A DNA stretch of 64,000 nt from an uncultured Oleiphilus sp. (lineage in GTDB: Bacteria > Pseudomonadota > Gammaproteobacteria > Pseudomonadales > Oleiphilaceae), in the NCBI GenBank assembly GCA_913020245.1, contig CAJWAD010000003.1, positions 21,019 to 85,018 of the forward strand, given 5' to 3'. The notes under the pieces were generated by a model. The model saw only the letters and a program-made list of their open reading frames with translations. It made no database searches and had not been told where the DNA came from. The position numbers were made by a program, and so were the translations under genes. Positions 18,519 to 27,548 of this stretch are shown here, in pieces (within the stretch, counting starts at the first letter, position 1; every line of letters begins with the position of its first letter).

Positions 18519-19131
18519 ATTTAAAGAGACGATTACCCTCGCTATTACAGGTGCATCGGGTGTGCAGTATGCGATCCGACTATTAGATGTGTTGTTGAAT
18601 CAGGGTCATCAAGTTTATGTAATGGTTTCGAAGGCTGCGCATATGGTGATCGCGACTGAAACCTCTTATAAATGGCCCGGACAAGCGGCGCAGCTGGAGG
18701 TGTATCTTTCCGAGCACTTCAATGCTGAGCCGCAGCAAATCAAAGTTTTTGGTAAAGAGGACTGGATGGCGCCCGTTGCATCTGGATCTGGCGCGCCGAG
18801 TAAAATGGTTGTATGCCCCTGCAGCACTGGTTCTCTGTCAGCCATTGCGGCCGGTGCCAGCAATAATTTGATTGAACGTGCAGCCGATGTGGCTTTAAAG
18901 GAGCGACGACAATTAGTACTGGTACCTCGCGAAGCACCGTATTCAGACATTCATTTGGAACATATGCTGAAACTATCTCGGATGGGGGCAGTGATCATTC
19001 CGGCATCGCCGGGATTCTATCATCAGCCGACTACGATTGATGATCTAGTCGACTTTCTGGTAGCGCGTATTTTGTCGCAGCTTGGTTTAGATCAAACCTT
19101 GCTGAAGAAATGGGGCGAGGATAGAGCTTGA
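18511..19131 (+). CDS. ubiX: UbiX: flavin prenyltransferase
   Basis: This 206-residue flavoprotein starts with TLAITGASGVQYAIRLLDVL, the FMN-binding loop of UbiX/Pad1. CPCSTGSLSAIAAGASNNLIERAADVALKE and the PREAPYS segment contain the conserved active-site residues. UbiX makes prenylated FMN, the cofactor of the UbiD decarboxylase in ubiquinone synthesis. It overlaps mpl by 8 bases, and the downstream ATPase gene overlaps its stop codon. Confidence 0.96.
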   Translation: MSKFKETITLAITGASGVQYAIRLLDVLLNQGHQVYVMVSKAAHMVIATETSYKWPGQAAQLEVYLSEHFNAEPQQIKVFGKEDWMAPVASGSGAPSKMVVCPCSTGSLSAIAAGASNNLIERAADVALKERRQLVLVPREAPYSDIHLEHMLKLSRMGAVIIPASPGFYHQPTTIDDLVDFLVARILSQLGLDQTLLKKWGEDRA

Positions 19132-19907
19132 GCCTAATTATGCAGGTAGACATCGATTGGTCTGAGACGCTCGCAGCGATTTGGCGCTCGCGCCGACAAA
19201 CATTGCGTCCCGTTAAACGTTTAGATTCGATTGGTCTCGAAAACTTGCTTGGGGTGGAACGTCAAAAAACGCAAGTGGTTGAGAATACGGAACGATTTAT
19301 TCGTGGTGAGCCTGCGAATAACACCCTGCTTTGGGGCGCGCGGGGTACAGGTAAATCGAGCCTGGTGAAAGCCTTGCTTAATACCTATGCCGAGCAAGGT
19401 TTGAGAGTTGTGCAAATCGATAAAGAGGATTTGATTGATTTACCAGAAATTGTCGATGAGCTCCGAGAGCAGCCTTATCATTTTATCGTGTTCTGTGATG
19501 ACTTGAGTTTTGAAGACGGCGATGGCACCTATAAAGCGCTGAAAAGTATTCTTGAAGGTTCGATTGAGTTGCCGCCAGAAAATATTCTTATCTATGCGAC
19601 CTCTAATCGACGGCATTTAATGCCTGAGTATATGAGTGACAACGCAGGCTCCAAAGTAGTCGGGACAGAAATTCATCACGCCGAAGCGATTGAAGAAAAA
19701 GTATCTTTGTCGGACCGTTTCGGCCTTTGGTTATCTTTCTATGCGATTAATCAGGATCAATATTTAGATATTGTCGATCAGCTGTTTTCGAATGTGAAAG
19801 ATAGACAAGCCTTACACAGTGAAGCGATTCGTTTTGCAACAAGTAAAGGCGGACGAAGCGGTCGCGCCGCGCAGCAATTTTACAAAGCCTTCATAGGCAA
19901 GTGTTAG
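19128..19907 (+). CDS. DUF815 family AAA-type ATP-binding protein
   Basis: A 259-residue P-loop protein: Walker A GARGTGKSS (about 70-78), Walker B in FIVFCDDLSFE, and a sensor-like ATSNRRHLMPEYM. This is the DUF815 family of single-domain AAA proteins, whose role is unknown. The likely start is a TTG at 19128 that overlaps the ubiX stop (TTGA) and has GCGAGG about 7 bases upstream. An in-frame ATG at 19140 is the alternative. Coupled to ubiX. Confidence 0.85.
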   Translation: MSLIMQVDIDWSETLAAIWRSRRQTLRPVKRLDSIGLENLLGVERQKTQVVENTERFIRGEPANNTLLWGARGTGKSSLVKALLNTYAEQGLRVVQIDKEDLIDLPEIVDELREQPYHFIVFCDDLSFEDGDGTYKALKSILEGSIELPPENILIYATSNRRHLMPEYMSDNAGSKVVGTEIHHAEAIEEKVSLSDRFGLWLSFYAINQDQYLDIVDQLFSNVKDRQALHSEAIRFATSKGGRSGRAAQQFYKAFIGKC

Positions 19908-19928
19908 GCGTACCTGTCTCAAAATTGA

Positions 19929-20600
19929 TTAAAAGCTCCCTTGCATTCTAGCGGATCGAAGCGTTTGGTAGCCTCGGTATGTTGCCGCAGCATTTATTAG
20001 CGCTGCCGCCACATCATGATCCCAAATTGCCCTCAGATTGCCTGGTAATAATTTGAGAAAAGCCTCACCTGCTTTTTCACCCAGACGAAATTCGCCCCGG
20101 TCTCCGAGTAATAAGCTGGGTTGAGCCATCGTTACATTGTCGATTTCAAGCGCTTGAACGCCCGCTTCCATTACGCCTTTCATTTTAAGGTAGCTTGAAA
20201 ATGCTCCGCTTTTAGCGCCATGGGCGGATACGACGCCATAGTATCGCGCGCCATGTGACTTTCCCAACTTACCAAAAGCAATAGGCATTTCGACATCGAT
20301 GCGATAGTAGTCGCTTTTAATAGGTGTTTTCTTCTTGGTAGAGCCAAGCGCGCAAAATAAATCATCAACTGTGTTGGTCGGCGGGGTGAATATATCAGGT
20401 GAATTAAGTAGGGCATGCCAGTCACAGACGAAATAACGTACCTTTTTAAAGGGTTTCTGCTTTGGTGCTTGGCGCACAAACGCAACGATTGAATCATAGT
20501 TCGGGTGTTTATCGAGTTGTCGCAATAGTGATTGCCCAACTAGACCATTTGCGCCGGCGACCCAGGCAGTTTTAGTCTCGTTCATAAGTTTTTCCGTCAT
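19929..20600 (-). CDS. NAD(P)-binding atypical SDR / YbjT-like oxidoreductase
   Basis: The protein has a Rossmann dinucleotide motif in AWVAGANGLVGQSLLRQL near the N terminus, LFCALGSTKKKTP as the next cofactor strand, and a YYGVVSAHGAK strand. It resembles the HTATIP2/YbjT-like atypical short-chain dehydrogenases, which often lack the YxxxK dyad; none is visible. I prefer the ATG at 20600 (223 residues); a further ATG at 20585 with GGA upstream also fits. A longer frame to 20663 would run into the fusA promoter region and has no family support. Function unknown. Confidence 0.75.
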   Translation of the reverse strand: MTEKLMNETKTAWVAGANGLVGQSLLRQLDKHPNYDSIVAFVRQAPKQKPFKKVRYFVCDWHALLNSPDIFTPPTNTVDDLFCALGSTKKKTPIKSDYYRIDVEMPIAFGKLGKSHGARYYGVVSAHGAKSGAFSSYLKMKGVMEAGVQALEIDNVTMAQPSLLLGDRGEFRLGEKAGEAFLKLLPGNLRAIWDHDVAAALINAAATYRGYQTLRSARMQGSF

Positions 20601-20678
20601 AACTAATCCATTATATATCGGGATGAAGCGGCTTGTTTTCAAGCCAAATGTGTAAGTTGCCAAATTTTACGAATTTAA

Positions 20679-20708
20679 TTCTTAATTTCTGGCGAAATGC
20701 TGTATACT
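20679..20708 (+). promoter_or_regulatory. Putative sigma70 promoter of fusA with GC-rich discriminator
   Basis: TATACT at 20703-20708 is a good -10 box, and a weak TTCTTA at 20679-20684 is spaced 18 bases away. The bases just after the -10 are TCGCGCG, a GC-rich discriminator of the kind that makes promoters of translation genes sensitive to ppGpp. The fusA start codon is 38 bases further downstream. Assigned by eye only. Confidence 0.45.
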
Positions 20709-20746
20709 TCGCGCGATTTTTTTCCCCTTGTTTATCGAGTAAAACA

Positions 20747-22828
20747 ATGTCTGATTTAAGTAAATACAGAAATATTGGTATTTTCGCGCACGTAGATGCG
20801 GGGAAAACTACCACGACAGAACGTATTCTAAAACTCACTGGTAAAATTCATAAAACCGGTGAAGTACATGACGGTGAGTCAACGACTGACTTCATGGATC
20901 AAGAAGCAGAGCGCGGTATTACTATTCAGTCAGCAGCAATCACTGCCTTCTGGAAAGATTATCGAATGAACATCATCGACACACCAGGACACGTTGACTT
21001 CACTGTCGAAGTATACCGTTCTCTGAAAGTGCTTGATGGTGGTATCGGCGTATTCTGTGGTTCAGGAGGTGTTGAGCCGCAATCAGAGACTAACTGGCGT
21101 TATGCTGATGAGTCAGGCGTTGCGCGTTTAATCTTCGTAAACAAGCTTGACCGTGTTGGTGCAGACTTTTTAAAGGTCGTAGATCAAGTTGAAAACGTAC
21201 TTGGTGCGAAGCCGCTTGTCATGACGCTTCCGATTGGTCGCGAAGACACCTTCACAGGCGTTGTCGATATTATGTCGAAAAAAGCCTACATCTGGGATGA
21301 TTCTGGCTTGCCAGAAAACTTTAAAGTTGAAGATGTACCAGCTGACATGGTTGATGATGTCGACATGTACTACGAGCAGATGGTCGAAACTGCTGTAGAA
21401 ATGGACGATGACATCATGATGGCTTATATGGAAGGTGAAGCGCCAACCGAAGAGCAAATCAAAGCGTGTATTCGAAAAGGCACTAACGAATTAGCGTTCT
21501 TCCCAACCTATTGTGGTTCGGCGTTTAAGAACAAAGGTATTCAGCTTGTGCTTGATGCAGTAGTCGATTACCTTCCATCGCCGACCGAAGTGCCGGCTCA
21601 GCCTTTGACGGATGAGCGTGGTGATCCAACGGGCCAAGTGGCAACTGTGGCGATTGATGAGCCGTTCCGTGCCTTGGCGTTTAAGATAATGGATGACCGG
21701 TTCGGTGCGTTAACTTTTATCCGCGTATATTCGGGTGTATTGAAGAAAGGCGATACGATTCTTAATTCCTTTACAGGCAAGACTGAGCGTATCGGTCGCA
21801 TGTGTGAGATGGAAGCAGATGAGCGTATTGAGCTGGATTCGGCGCAAGCGGGCGATATCATTGCTGTCGTTGGCATGAAGAATGTACAAACAGGCCATAC
21901 ACTTTGCGACCCTAAGAACGAATGTACACTTGAGGCGATGGTCTTCCCTGATCCAGTTATTTCGATTGCGGTAAAACCAAAAGACAAGGGTTCAACCGAA
22001 AAAATGGGCGTGGCGATTGGTAAGATGGTCGCCGAAGATCCTACCTTCATTGTTGAAACTGATGAAGACTCAGGCGAAACCATTCTTAAAGGAATGGGTG
22101 AACTTCATTTGGATATTAAAGTAGATATCTTAAAGCGTACCTTTGGCGTCGAGTTAGAAGTGGGTCAACCACAGGTTGCTTACCGTGAAACTATTACGCA
22201 AGCGATTGAAGACTCTTACACGCATAAGAAGCAGTCTGGTGGTTCGGGTCAGTTTGGTAAGATCGACTACCGTATTAAACCTGGTGAGCAAAACACCGGG
22301 TTGGCTTTTACCTCATCGGTTGTGGGCGGTAACGTTCCGAAAGAATTCTTCCCGGCTATTGAGAAAGGTTTCAAAAGTATGATGGAAACCGGACCTCTTG
22401 CAGGATTCCCGGTTCTTGATGTTGAAATTGAACTCTATGACGGGGCTTTTCACGCAGTTGATTCCTCTGCGGTAGCGTTTGAAATTGCAGCGAAAGGTGC
22501 ATTCCGCCAATCAATGCCTAAGGCGGGCCCTCAACTTCTTGAGCCTGTTATGAAGGTTGATGTGTACACGCCAGACGATCATGTTGGTGATGTTATTGGT
22601 GATTTGAACCGTCGCCGTGGCATGATCAAAGACCAAGAAGCAGGTAACACAGGTGTGCGTGTGAAGTCAGATGTTCCACTTTCAGAAATGTTTGGGTATA
22701 TCGGTCATCTACGTACAATGACTTCTGGTCGTGGTCAGTTCTCTATGGAGTTCTCGCATTACGCACCGTGCCCGATGAATGTGGCAGAAGAAGTAATCGC
22801 GGCAGAGAAAGCGAAGAAAGACGCTTAA
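20747..22828 (+). CDS. fusA2: Elongation factor G, second-type paralogue
   Basis: The 693-residue translational GTPase has G1 AHVDAGKT (14-21), DTPGH, NKLDR, and domains II to V of EF-G through to the C-terminal [16 protein letters not shown]. It catalyses translocation, or with RRF ribosome recycling. It stands alone, not in a str operon with rpsL, rpsG and tuf, and its details ([35 protein letters not shown], the lysine-rich tail) resemble the second EF-G of Pseudomonas, Vibrio and Shewanella. I chose ATG 20747, since residues upstream of it have no family match. A strong terminator follows. Confidence 0.9.
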   Translation: MSDLSKYRNIGIFAHVDAGKTTTTERILKLTGKIHKTGEVHDGESTTDFMDQEAERGITIQSAAITAFWKDYRMNIIDTPGHVDFTVEVYRSLKVLDGGIGVFCGSGGVEPQSETNWRYADESGVARLIFVNKLDRVGADFLKVVDQVENVLGAKPLVMTLPIGREDTFTGVVDIMSKKAYIWDDSGLPENFKVEDVPADMVDDVDMYYEQMVETAVEMDDDIMMAYMEGEAPTEEQIKACIRKGTNELAFFPTYCGSAFKNKGIQLVLDAVVDYLPSPTEVPAQPLTDERGDPTGQVATVAIDEPFRALAFKIMDDRFGALTFIRVYSGVLKKGDTILNSFTGKTERIGRMCEMEADERIELDSAQAGDIIAVVGMKNVQTGHTLCDPKNECTLEAMVFPDPVISIAVKPKDKGSTEKMGVAIGKMVAEDPTFIVETDEDSGETILKGMGELHLDIKVDILKRTFGVELEVGQPQVAYRETITQAIEDSYTHKKQSGGSGQFGKIDYRIKPGEQNTGLAFTSSVVGGNVPKEFFPAIEKGFKSMMETGPLAGFPVLDVEIELYDGAFHAVDSSAVAFEIAAKGAFRQSMPKAGPQLLEPVMKVDVYTPDDHVGDVIGDLNRRRGMIKDQEAGNTGVRVKSDVPLSEMFGYIGHLRTMTSGRGQFSMEFSHYAPCPMNVAEEVIAAEKAKKDA

Positions 22829-22848
22829 ATAGACCGTTAAACTTGCAC

Positions 22849-22886
22849 AAAAAAGCCCCGTTTACATATGTAAACGGGGCTTTTTT
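22849..22886 (+). terminator. Rho-independent terminator of fusA, perfect palindrome, probably bidirectional
   Basis: A 38-base perfect palindrome: 22849-22867 pairs with 22868-22886. The core is GCCCCGTTTACAT and its complement, with an A run on the left and a T run on the right, so it can end transcription on both strands. It lies between fusA and the convergent serine hydrolase gene. Confidence 0.93.
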
Positions 22887-22969
22887 ATATTCTGTTGAAA
22901 TTTTTATTAGCCTAGCGTTGTTGGTCCAAGGTATTTGGAAAAGGCCAGGCTAATCGTTATATGAGTCGT

Positions 22970-24175
22970 TTAATCGGCCCCTACGAGTGAATCGACGATC
23001 GCTCTAAAAAAGGCAGCCGATTCAGAGGCGACCTCATAATTATTTTCTGCAAATTCGAGATGCGCAGAATTTTTAACGATAACGACCCCCGCTTTTTGAT
23101 TTACGTAAATGAACTGTCCGTATATGCCCATTGCCATGAACTCCTGATCGGCACCTTCTGGGAGCCACCATTGAAATCCGTATCCTAGATCTCGGTCTGA
23201 ATTATCTCGCTTGCCAGGAACAAGATGCGGAGCGTCTGGCGTTGTAGAGTCATGTATCCATTGTTTTGGTACGATTTGATTGCCCCTCCAGTTGCCCATA
23301 TTTGCATAGAGTTGGCCGAAACGAGCGAAATCTCGCGTACGCAGATTCATACCACCCAGCACCATGGGTTCATTGTTACCATCAACAATGAAATAGACAC
23401 TCGATTCCGGCTCAATTCTTGACCATATCTTTTCATTAAAGTAGTCGACGATCGTGCGACCAGTTGCTGCACGCAGCACCATGCCTAAAACATGTGTATC
23501 GATGCTAACGTAATGCAAGTATGTGCCGGGTTCTCTCTCGCGCTCTAGGCTTGCGGCAAATTCGTCAAAAGAGCCGCCTAGTGCAAACGTTCTTCCAAAA
23601 CGGTTTATATCAGAGTAAAAATCGAAATAATCTTCGTTAAATTTTACGCCGCTCGACATCTGCAACACATCTTTTATTCTCACACCCTCGTATCCGGTGC
23701 CTACTAGCTGGGGCACATAGTCGGTGACCGTGTCCTCAATACTTTTTATTGCTCCCTCATCTACGGCAATACCGAACATCGCAGAGATGAAAGACTTAGC
23801 GACAGACCATGAGATCCGATGATCCTCAGCTTTCGTTTCCTGAAAGTAGTTTTCATAGGTTATGGTATTGCCCCGAAGTACGAGTAACGCTGTGGTGCTC
23901 GTTCGATCGAGAAATTCCGAAACGTCTTTTTCTTCCTTGTAAGTAAACGTAGCAGGTAGCGCTTGATATCCGGTATCAAACGAGGACGCTTCAGTGGAGG
24001 GCTTCACTTCGCTCGTAGGAACGAGTGTTTTGATGCGCGAAAAGTTTTCTACGATTACATCTTCGTCAAATAGCGTAATGACATGATACAGCCTTTCAAT
24101 GTTATCCCATTTAGCGACACTAATAATGAGTGCAAGGCCAATCAGCATGAGTGCCGATATTTTAAAAATTTTCAT
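22970..24175 (-). CDS. Serine hydrolase, beta-lactamase class C / NylB-like, membrane-anchored
   Basis: A 401-residue protein with an N-terminal hydrophobic segment (about 5-22) that would export and anchor it. The nucleophile motif is SVAK (S124-K127), followed by a YVSIDTHVLG segment at the position of the second catalytic motif, which is the version seen in 6-aminohexanoate-dimer hydrolase relatives rather than the YxN of AmpC. Acts outside the cytoplasm on an unknown ester or amide. The patatin gene lies upstream on the same strand, 76 bases away. Confidence 0.85.
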   Translation of the reverse strand: MKIFKISALMLIGLALIISVAKWDNIERLYHVITLFDEDVIVENFSRIKTLVPTSEVKPSTEASSFDTGYQALPATFTYKEEKDVSEFLDRTSTTALLVLRGNTITYENYFQETKAEDHRISWSVAKSFISAMFGIAVDEGAIKSIEDTVTDYVPQLVGTGYEGVRIKDVLQMSSGVKFNEDYFDFYSDINRFGRTFALGGSFDEFAASLEREREPGTYLHYVSIDTHVLGMVLRAATGRTIVDYFNEKIWSRIEPESSVYFIVDGNNEPMVLGGMNLRTRDFARFGQLYANMGNWRGNQIVPKQWIHDSTTPDAPHLVPGKRDNSDRDLGYGFQWWLPEGADQEFMAMGIYGQFIYVNQKAGVVIVKNSAHLEFAENNYEVASESAAFFRAIVDSLVGAD

Positions 24176-24251
24176 TACAGTTTGTTGCTCCCTATTTTTA
24201 TTATTGCGCTTTCGATCGCGTTCGCGCGCATAATTAGATGTCTTAAAAAAT

Positions 24252-25169
24252 TTATTTCAGCTTAACTTTGTGCGTTTTGGTTTCGAAAAATCGCGAAATG
24301 ACGTGTGGCATTTTAACTGGTAATAGCTCGCGAATAACTTTTAGCAGATAGCGAATTAGGTTTGCTCGTTTGTAAAAGACCGCTTGTCGTATCAGCTGTT
24401 TTGCGGGGTAGTAACCGTCATTGATTAAGTTTTCTGTCTGTTCTCTATTATCCGTGCGATTATACTTGGATAGGTCGAGTGAGATGGCTAAGTCGGCTTG
24501 CTTTAATTGGTCTCGTGTTTTTCTGTTGATGCAAATATCGATAGCATTACCGAACACTTCGAGCGCATTCTTTGGGCTTTGATAGCTTGTCACACCATTT
24601 AGGTCGACCCCAATAGTGATGCCTGCACCAAGACTTTTGAGTAGCGAAATGGGTACATTTTCGACAATGCCCCCGTCAACCAACTTACGACCCTGCACGT
24701 CGGCAGGTGCAAATAGTCCAGGTACGGCAACGGATGCACAAATCGCATCAGCAAGATTACCTTCTTCAAAAATTACTTGCTCTCCCGTATCAATATCCGC
24801 AGCGCAGATGGCTAAAGGCGTTTCTGCGTCTTCAATTTTAACGTCGCCAAGGTCTCGGAGCAGCATTTCACGGAGCGCTTCCGTCGTAAAAAAACCACTC
24901 ATTGGGTTCCAGTTAAACGAACTAAGTTTTTTGAAGGTAAGCTCTTCTGCAATTTTATGCAGATCAGCACTGTTTTTGCCAAAGGCATAGTAGGCGGCAA
25001 CCAGTGCCCCAATGCTGGTTCCTGAAACACATGATATGGCTACATTTTCTTCTTCAATGGCGCGAATAACACCGATATGCGCAACGCCCTTAGCCGCGCC
25101 GCCCCCCAGTGCTAAACCGATTTTAGTATTAAATGGATTCCATGAAAAAGGGGGGAGTTGGTTGTACAT
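24252..25169 (-). CDS. Patatin-like phospholipase family protein (RssA type)
   Basis: The 305-residue protein shows the full patatin motif set: GGGAAKG oxyanion loop (22-28), nucleophile S52 in SGTSIGA, and the catalytic aspartate D165 in VDGG. No signal peptide is evident, so it should be cytoplasmic like RssA. It could hydrolyse acyl lipids. It starts 8 bases after the acyltransferase stop, so the two are probably co-transcribed. Confidence 0.9.
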   Translation of the reverse strand: MYNQLPPFSWNPFNTKIGLALGGGAAKGVAHIGVIRAIEEENVAISCVSGTSIGALVAAYYAFGKNSADLHKIAEELTFKKLSSFNWNPMSGFFTTEALREMLLRDLGDVKIEDAETPLAICAADIDTGEQVIFEEGNLADAICASVAVPGLFAPADVQGRKLVDGGIVENVPISLLKSLGAGITIGVDLNGVTSYQSPKNALEVFGNAIDICINRKTRDQLKQADLAISLDLSKYNRTDNREQTENLINDGYYPAKQLIRQAVFYKRANLIRYLLKVIRELLPVKMPHVISRFFETKTHKVKLK

Positions 25170-25177
25170 AATTACAA

Positions 25178-26101
25178 TTAATCGTAAAGGCTTGGCTCAC
25201 CTTGGGGGCGAGTCTTAAAGCGGCGATGGAGCCATAAATATTGTTCGGGATGTATGTTTATGGCTTTTTCGAGTTCTTGATTTATGCGTGTTGCATTTTC
25301 AACATCGTTGCCGGTAGGAAAATCTTCGATGATAGGGGAGAAGTATAAGCTGTAAACCCCCTCTGATTCTCTAAACTGTGATAAGTGCAGTACGGTTGCG
25401 CCTGTTTCGCGGGCGATCCAAGCAGGTGTGGTAAGGCTTGCGGCTGGCACACCAAACAGCGGTGCAAAGACGCCCTGTTTTAATCCGACGTCTTGGTCAG
25501 GCGCGTACCAAACTAAATTGCCATCAGCGATAAACTTATTCATGTCACGGAGTTGTCGTTTAGTAAAGCCAACGTTGGTGTAGCGGCGCCGTGCACGTTC
25601 GATAAACGCATTAAGCAGTTTATTGTTCTGTGGCCGGTACATATAGTTGAACGTGGTGGTGTTGTTAACAAGCGGTCCGGCGAAATCCATAATACTAAAA
25701 TGGCCGCCCAGCAACAAAACGCCCTTACCGCGAGCGAACGCTTCGTCTAAATATTCTTTGCCGTGCACTTCAATGCGATCGAAGAACACCTCAAAGTTGC
25801 CCCACCATGCAATAGTGCTCTCCATGTACCCCACGGCATTGGAGATGAAAGATTTTCTGATCATCTCCTCTTGCTCGTGCGGACTCAGCTCGGGAAAGCA
25901 CGCGCGTATATTGCCGCGCGCGGTTTTATAACGGCTACCGCGCATGCCATATAAAATTAGGCCTAGTCGACGTCCCAGGCGAAGCTTGGTGCGGTAGGGG
26001 AGTAGAGAAATAAACCAAAGCGTACCGAGCAATAACCAGGCTCCCCAGAACTTTGGATGCAAGAAATTTCGGTAATAGTGTTCAGGGGCGATTGGCCGCA
26101 T
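25178..26101 (-). CDS. lpxL: Lipid A biosynthesis acyltransferase (LpxL/HtrB family)
   Basis: The 307-residue protein has a membrane-inserting N-terminal segment (about 18-35) and the HX4D catalytic motif at H134-D139 in GGHFSIMDF. A conserved arginine-rich region follows (MYRPQNN). These enzymes add a secondary acyl chain to lipid A at the inner membrane. Whether it is the lauroyl (LpxL) or later (LpxM) enzyme cannot be told for certain; the overall look favours LpxL. The patatin gene is 8 bases downstream. Confidence 0.85.
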   Translation of the reverse strand: MRPIAPEHYYRNFLHPKFWGAWLLLGTLWFISLLPYRTKLRLGRRLGLILYGMRGSRYKTARGNIRACFPELSPHEQEEMIRKSFISNAVGYMESTIAWWGNFEVFFDRIEVHGKEYLDEAFARGKGVLLLGGHFSIMDFAGPLVNNTTTFNYMYRPQNNKLLNAFIERARRRYTNVGFTKRQLRDMNKFIADGNLVWYAPDQDVGLKQGVFAPLFGVPAASLTTPAWIARETGATVLHLSQFRESEGVYSLYFSPIIEDFPTGNDVENATRINQELEKAINIHPEQYLWLHRRFKTRPQGEPSLYD

Positions 26102-26184
26102 AAGCGTGTGCTTTCTTTATTTTTTCTCGCACAATTAAAACACGGGGCTCGGCCTATTGATAGGCTTTGTCCTGTATATGTCGC

Positions 26185-26550
26185 TTATTTAAACAAGGGG
26201 ATAACGGCTGCTTTTTGTTGCTCTCTTTTGCGTACAAATTCCTCTGGATTGGTCAGTGCATCATGCAGCTCAGAAAGGGATTCATTCATCATTGAGGATA
26301 GCTTTAGGCACCCAGCAAGCGGGCTTTTGCTGAGTTGAAGCTCTGAGTTGATCTTGAACTGCAGGCCTTGCAGGCGCCCCTTGATACGAGGGTTTACGGA
26401 GTCAATTACCTGTTCGCATACTTGTTGTCGGAGTGCTTCAAGTTGCGCCGGATTGGTTTCAGCCAGATGCATCATCTCATCGAAGCTTGGTAAGTCGATT
26501 AAGGATGTATTTTCTGTTTTAGGGCGTATGTTCTGTGTTGTTGAGCTCAT
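26185..26550 (-). CDS. DUF3135 domain-containing protein
   Basis: A 121-residue helical protein. The segment PSFDEMMHLAETNPAQLEAL, then GLQFKINSELQ, and the C-terminal PEEFVRKREQQKA match DUF3135, a gammaproteobacterial family of unknown function. Cytoplasmic by absence of signal sequences. Its start faces the HNH gene across a 335-base intergenic region. Confidence 0.75.
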   Translation of the reverse strand: MSSTTQNIRPKTENTSLIDLPSFDEMMHLAETNPAQLEALRQQVCEQVIDSVNPRIKGRLQGLQFKINSELQLSKSPLAGCLKLSSMMNESLSELHDALTNPEEFVRKREQQKAAVIPLFK

Positions 26551-26885
26551 TGCACTTACTCCTTGCTGCGTTACAGCGACAGCTTTCGGCGTATATCCAC
26601 CAATTTAGTTGATCAGATATTCGGATTCTATACTGGTAAGAGTCGACAATTTGGCGCGTGACGTGGGCGAAAGTGTGAACTGGTTGGTTAAAATATCGAC
26701 GTTTTGGATCATCTTTGTGCCACTTTGCAAAGTATTCATGTGCCTTTATCGATTGATTTTTGTACTATTTAGGAGCCCGAGTGTGTTCGTCGTTAGTTTG
26801 GGCACTAGTTTTGATAGCCATTGAAGTAAGAGCAGCGTGCTCTGATGTTGTACTTCTGATGCCATTCGAATGAAAAGGTTTCAGT
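26551..26885. other. Intergenic region between DUF3135 and HNH genes
   Basis: 335 bases between divergent starts, presumably holding both promoters. The only distinct structure I see is a 6-bp perfect hairpin AGAGCA-gcg-TGCTCT at 26829-26843, 43 bases before the HNH start. An open frame of 71 codons from a TTG at 26609 encodes a hydrophobic stretch, but it has no visible ribosome-binding site and I do not call it. Confidence 0.5.
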
Positions 26886-27446
26886 ATGAGCAATCTGGCA
26901 GTATTAAAAATAGACAAAAGTGGGCAGCCGGTTCGATGGATTACCAAAGAAATGGCCACCAGTCTTGTTTGTAATGGAAAAGTTCTCTGGGCATTTGGCG
27001 ATCAATGTTTAACGATGCGTGGTGGTGTTCAGAAGACAGGGGTGCGATCAATTATTCACCTATCGCCTATTATCGCAGTGGACGGCTCCATCAAAAAACA
27101 TGCGATTAATATTCCTCTCATGAATAAATATCTATTTCGACGTGATCAGCATATGTGCATGTATTGCGGGCAGATATTCCATCGTAATGAGTTGACGCGT
27201 GATCATATTCATCCTCGTTCACTCGGTGGTGGGGATTTGTGGACCAACGTGGTCGCGGCCTGCAAGCCATGCAATCAACGTAAAGGTGCGCGTTTACCTG
27301 AGGAAGCGCGCATGCCATTGCTGGCCGTGCCATTCAAGCCCACATTTTCAGAGTTGTTGTATTTACAGAATCACAATATTTTAGAAGACCAAATGCACTA
27401 TCTTCGCAAGGGCTTCAAGCACTTGGAAAAACGCGGTCTGGTCTAA
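26886..27446 (+). CDS. HNH endonuclease family protein
   Basis: 186 residues. The C-terminal half holds a zinc-HNH unit: CMYCG, then LTRDHIHPRSLGGGDLWTN, then CKPCNQRKG. The two CxxC pairs would bind structural zinc and the DHIHP histidine is catalytic. The N-terminal half is not recognised. This architecture is a common stand-alone chromosomal HNH protein, probably a repair or housekeeping nuclease; no phage genes or restriction partner are near it. Confidence 0.85.
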   Translation: MSNLAVLKIDKSGQPVRWITKEMATSLVCNGKVLWAFGDQCLTMRGGVQKTGVRSIIHLSPIIAVDGSIKKHAINIPLMNKYLFRRDQHMCMYCGQIFHRNELTRDHIHPRSLGGGDLWTNVVAACKPCNQRKGARLPEEARMPLLAVPFKPTFSELLYLQNHNILEDQMHYLRKGFKHLEKRGLV

Positions 27447-27548
27447 AACGTTTTTCTTATTCCCTCGTGCTTTAGTGCATAAATAAAGATTTCGCGCCCC
27501 TGAGCTTTAGCGCTATAATTCATCAAATTTCTCATCCAGCGGTCATGA

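Noticed and set aside
20633..20746. An N-terminal extension of fusA from an upstream ATG
   Set aside because: It runs through the likely promoter, and the EF-G family starts at [24 protein letters not shown] sequences at 20747.
21598..22083. A 161-residue frame opposite fusA
   Set aside because: Antisense shadow of a conserved gene, serine-rich with no domain.
26609..26824. A 71-codon plus-strand frame from TTG encoding a hydrophobic peptide in the gap before the HNH gene
   Set aside because: No ribosome-binding site, rare start, no recognised family, and it occupies the region needed for divergent promoters.
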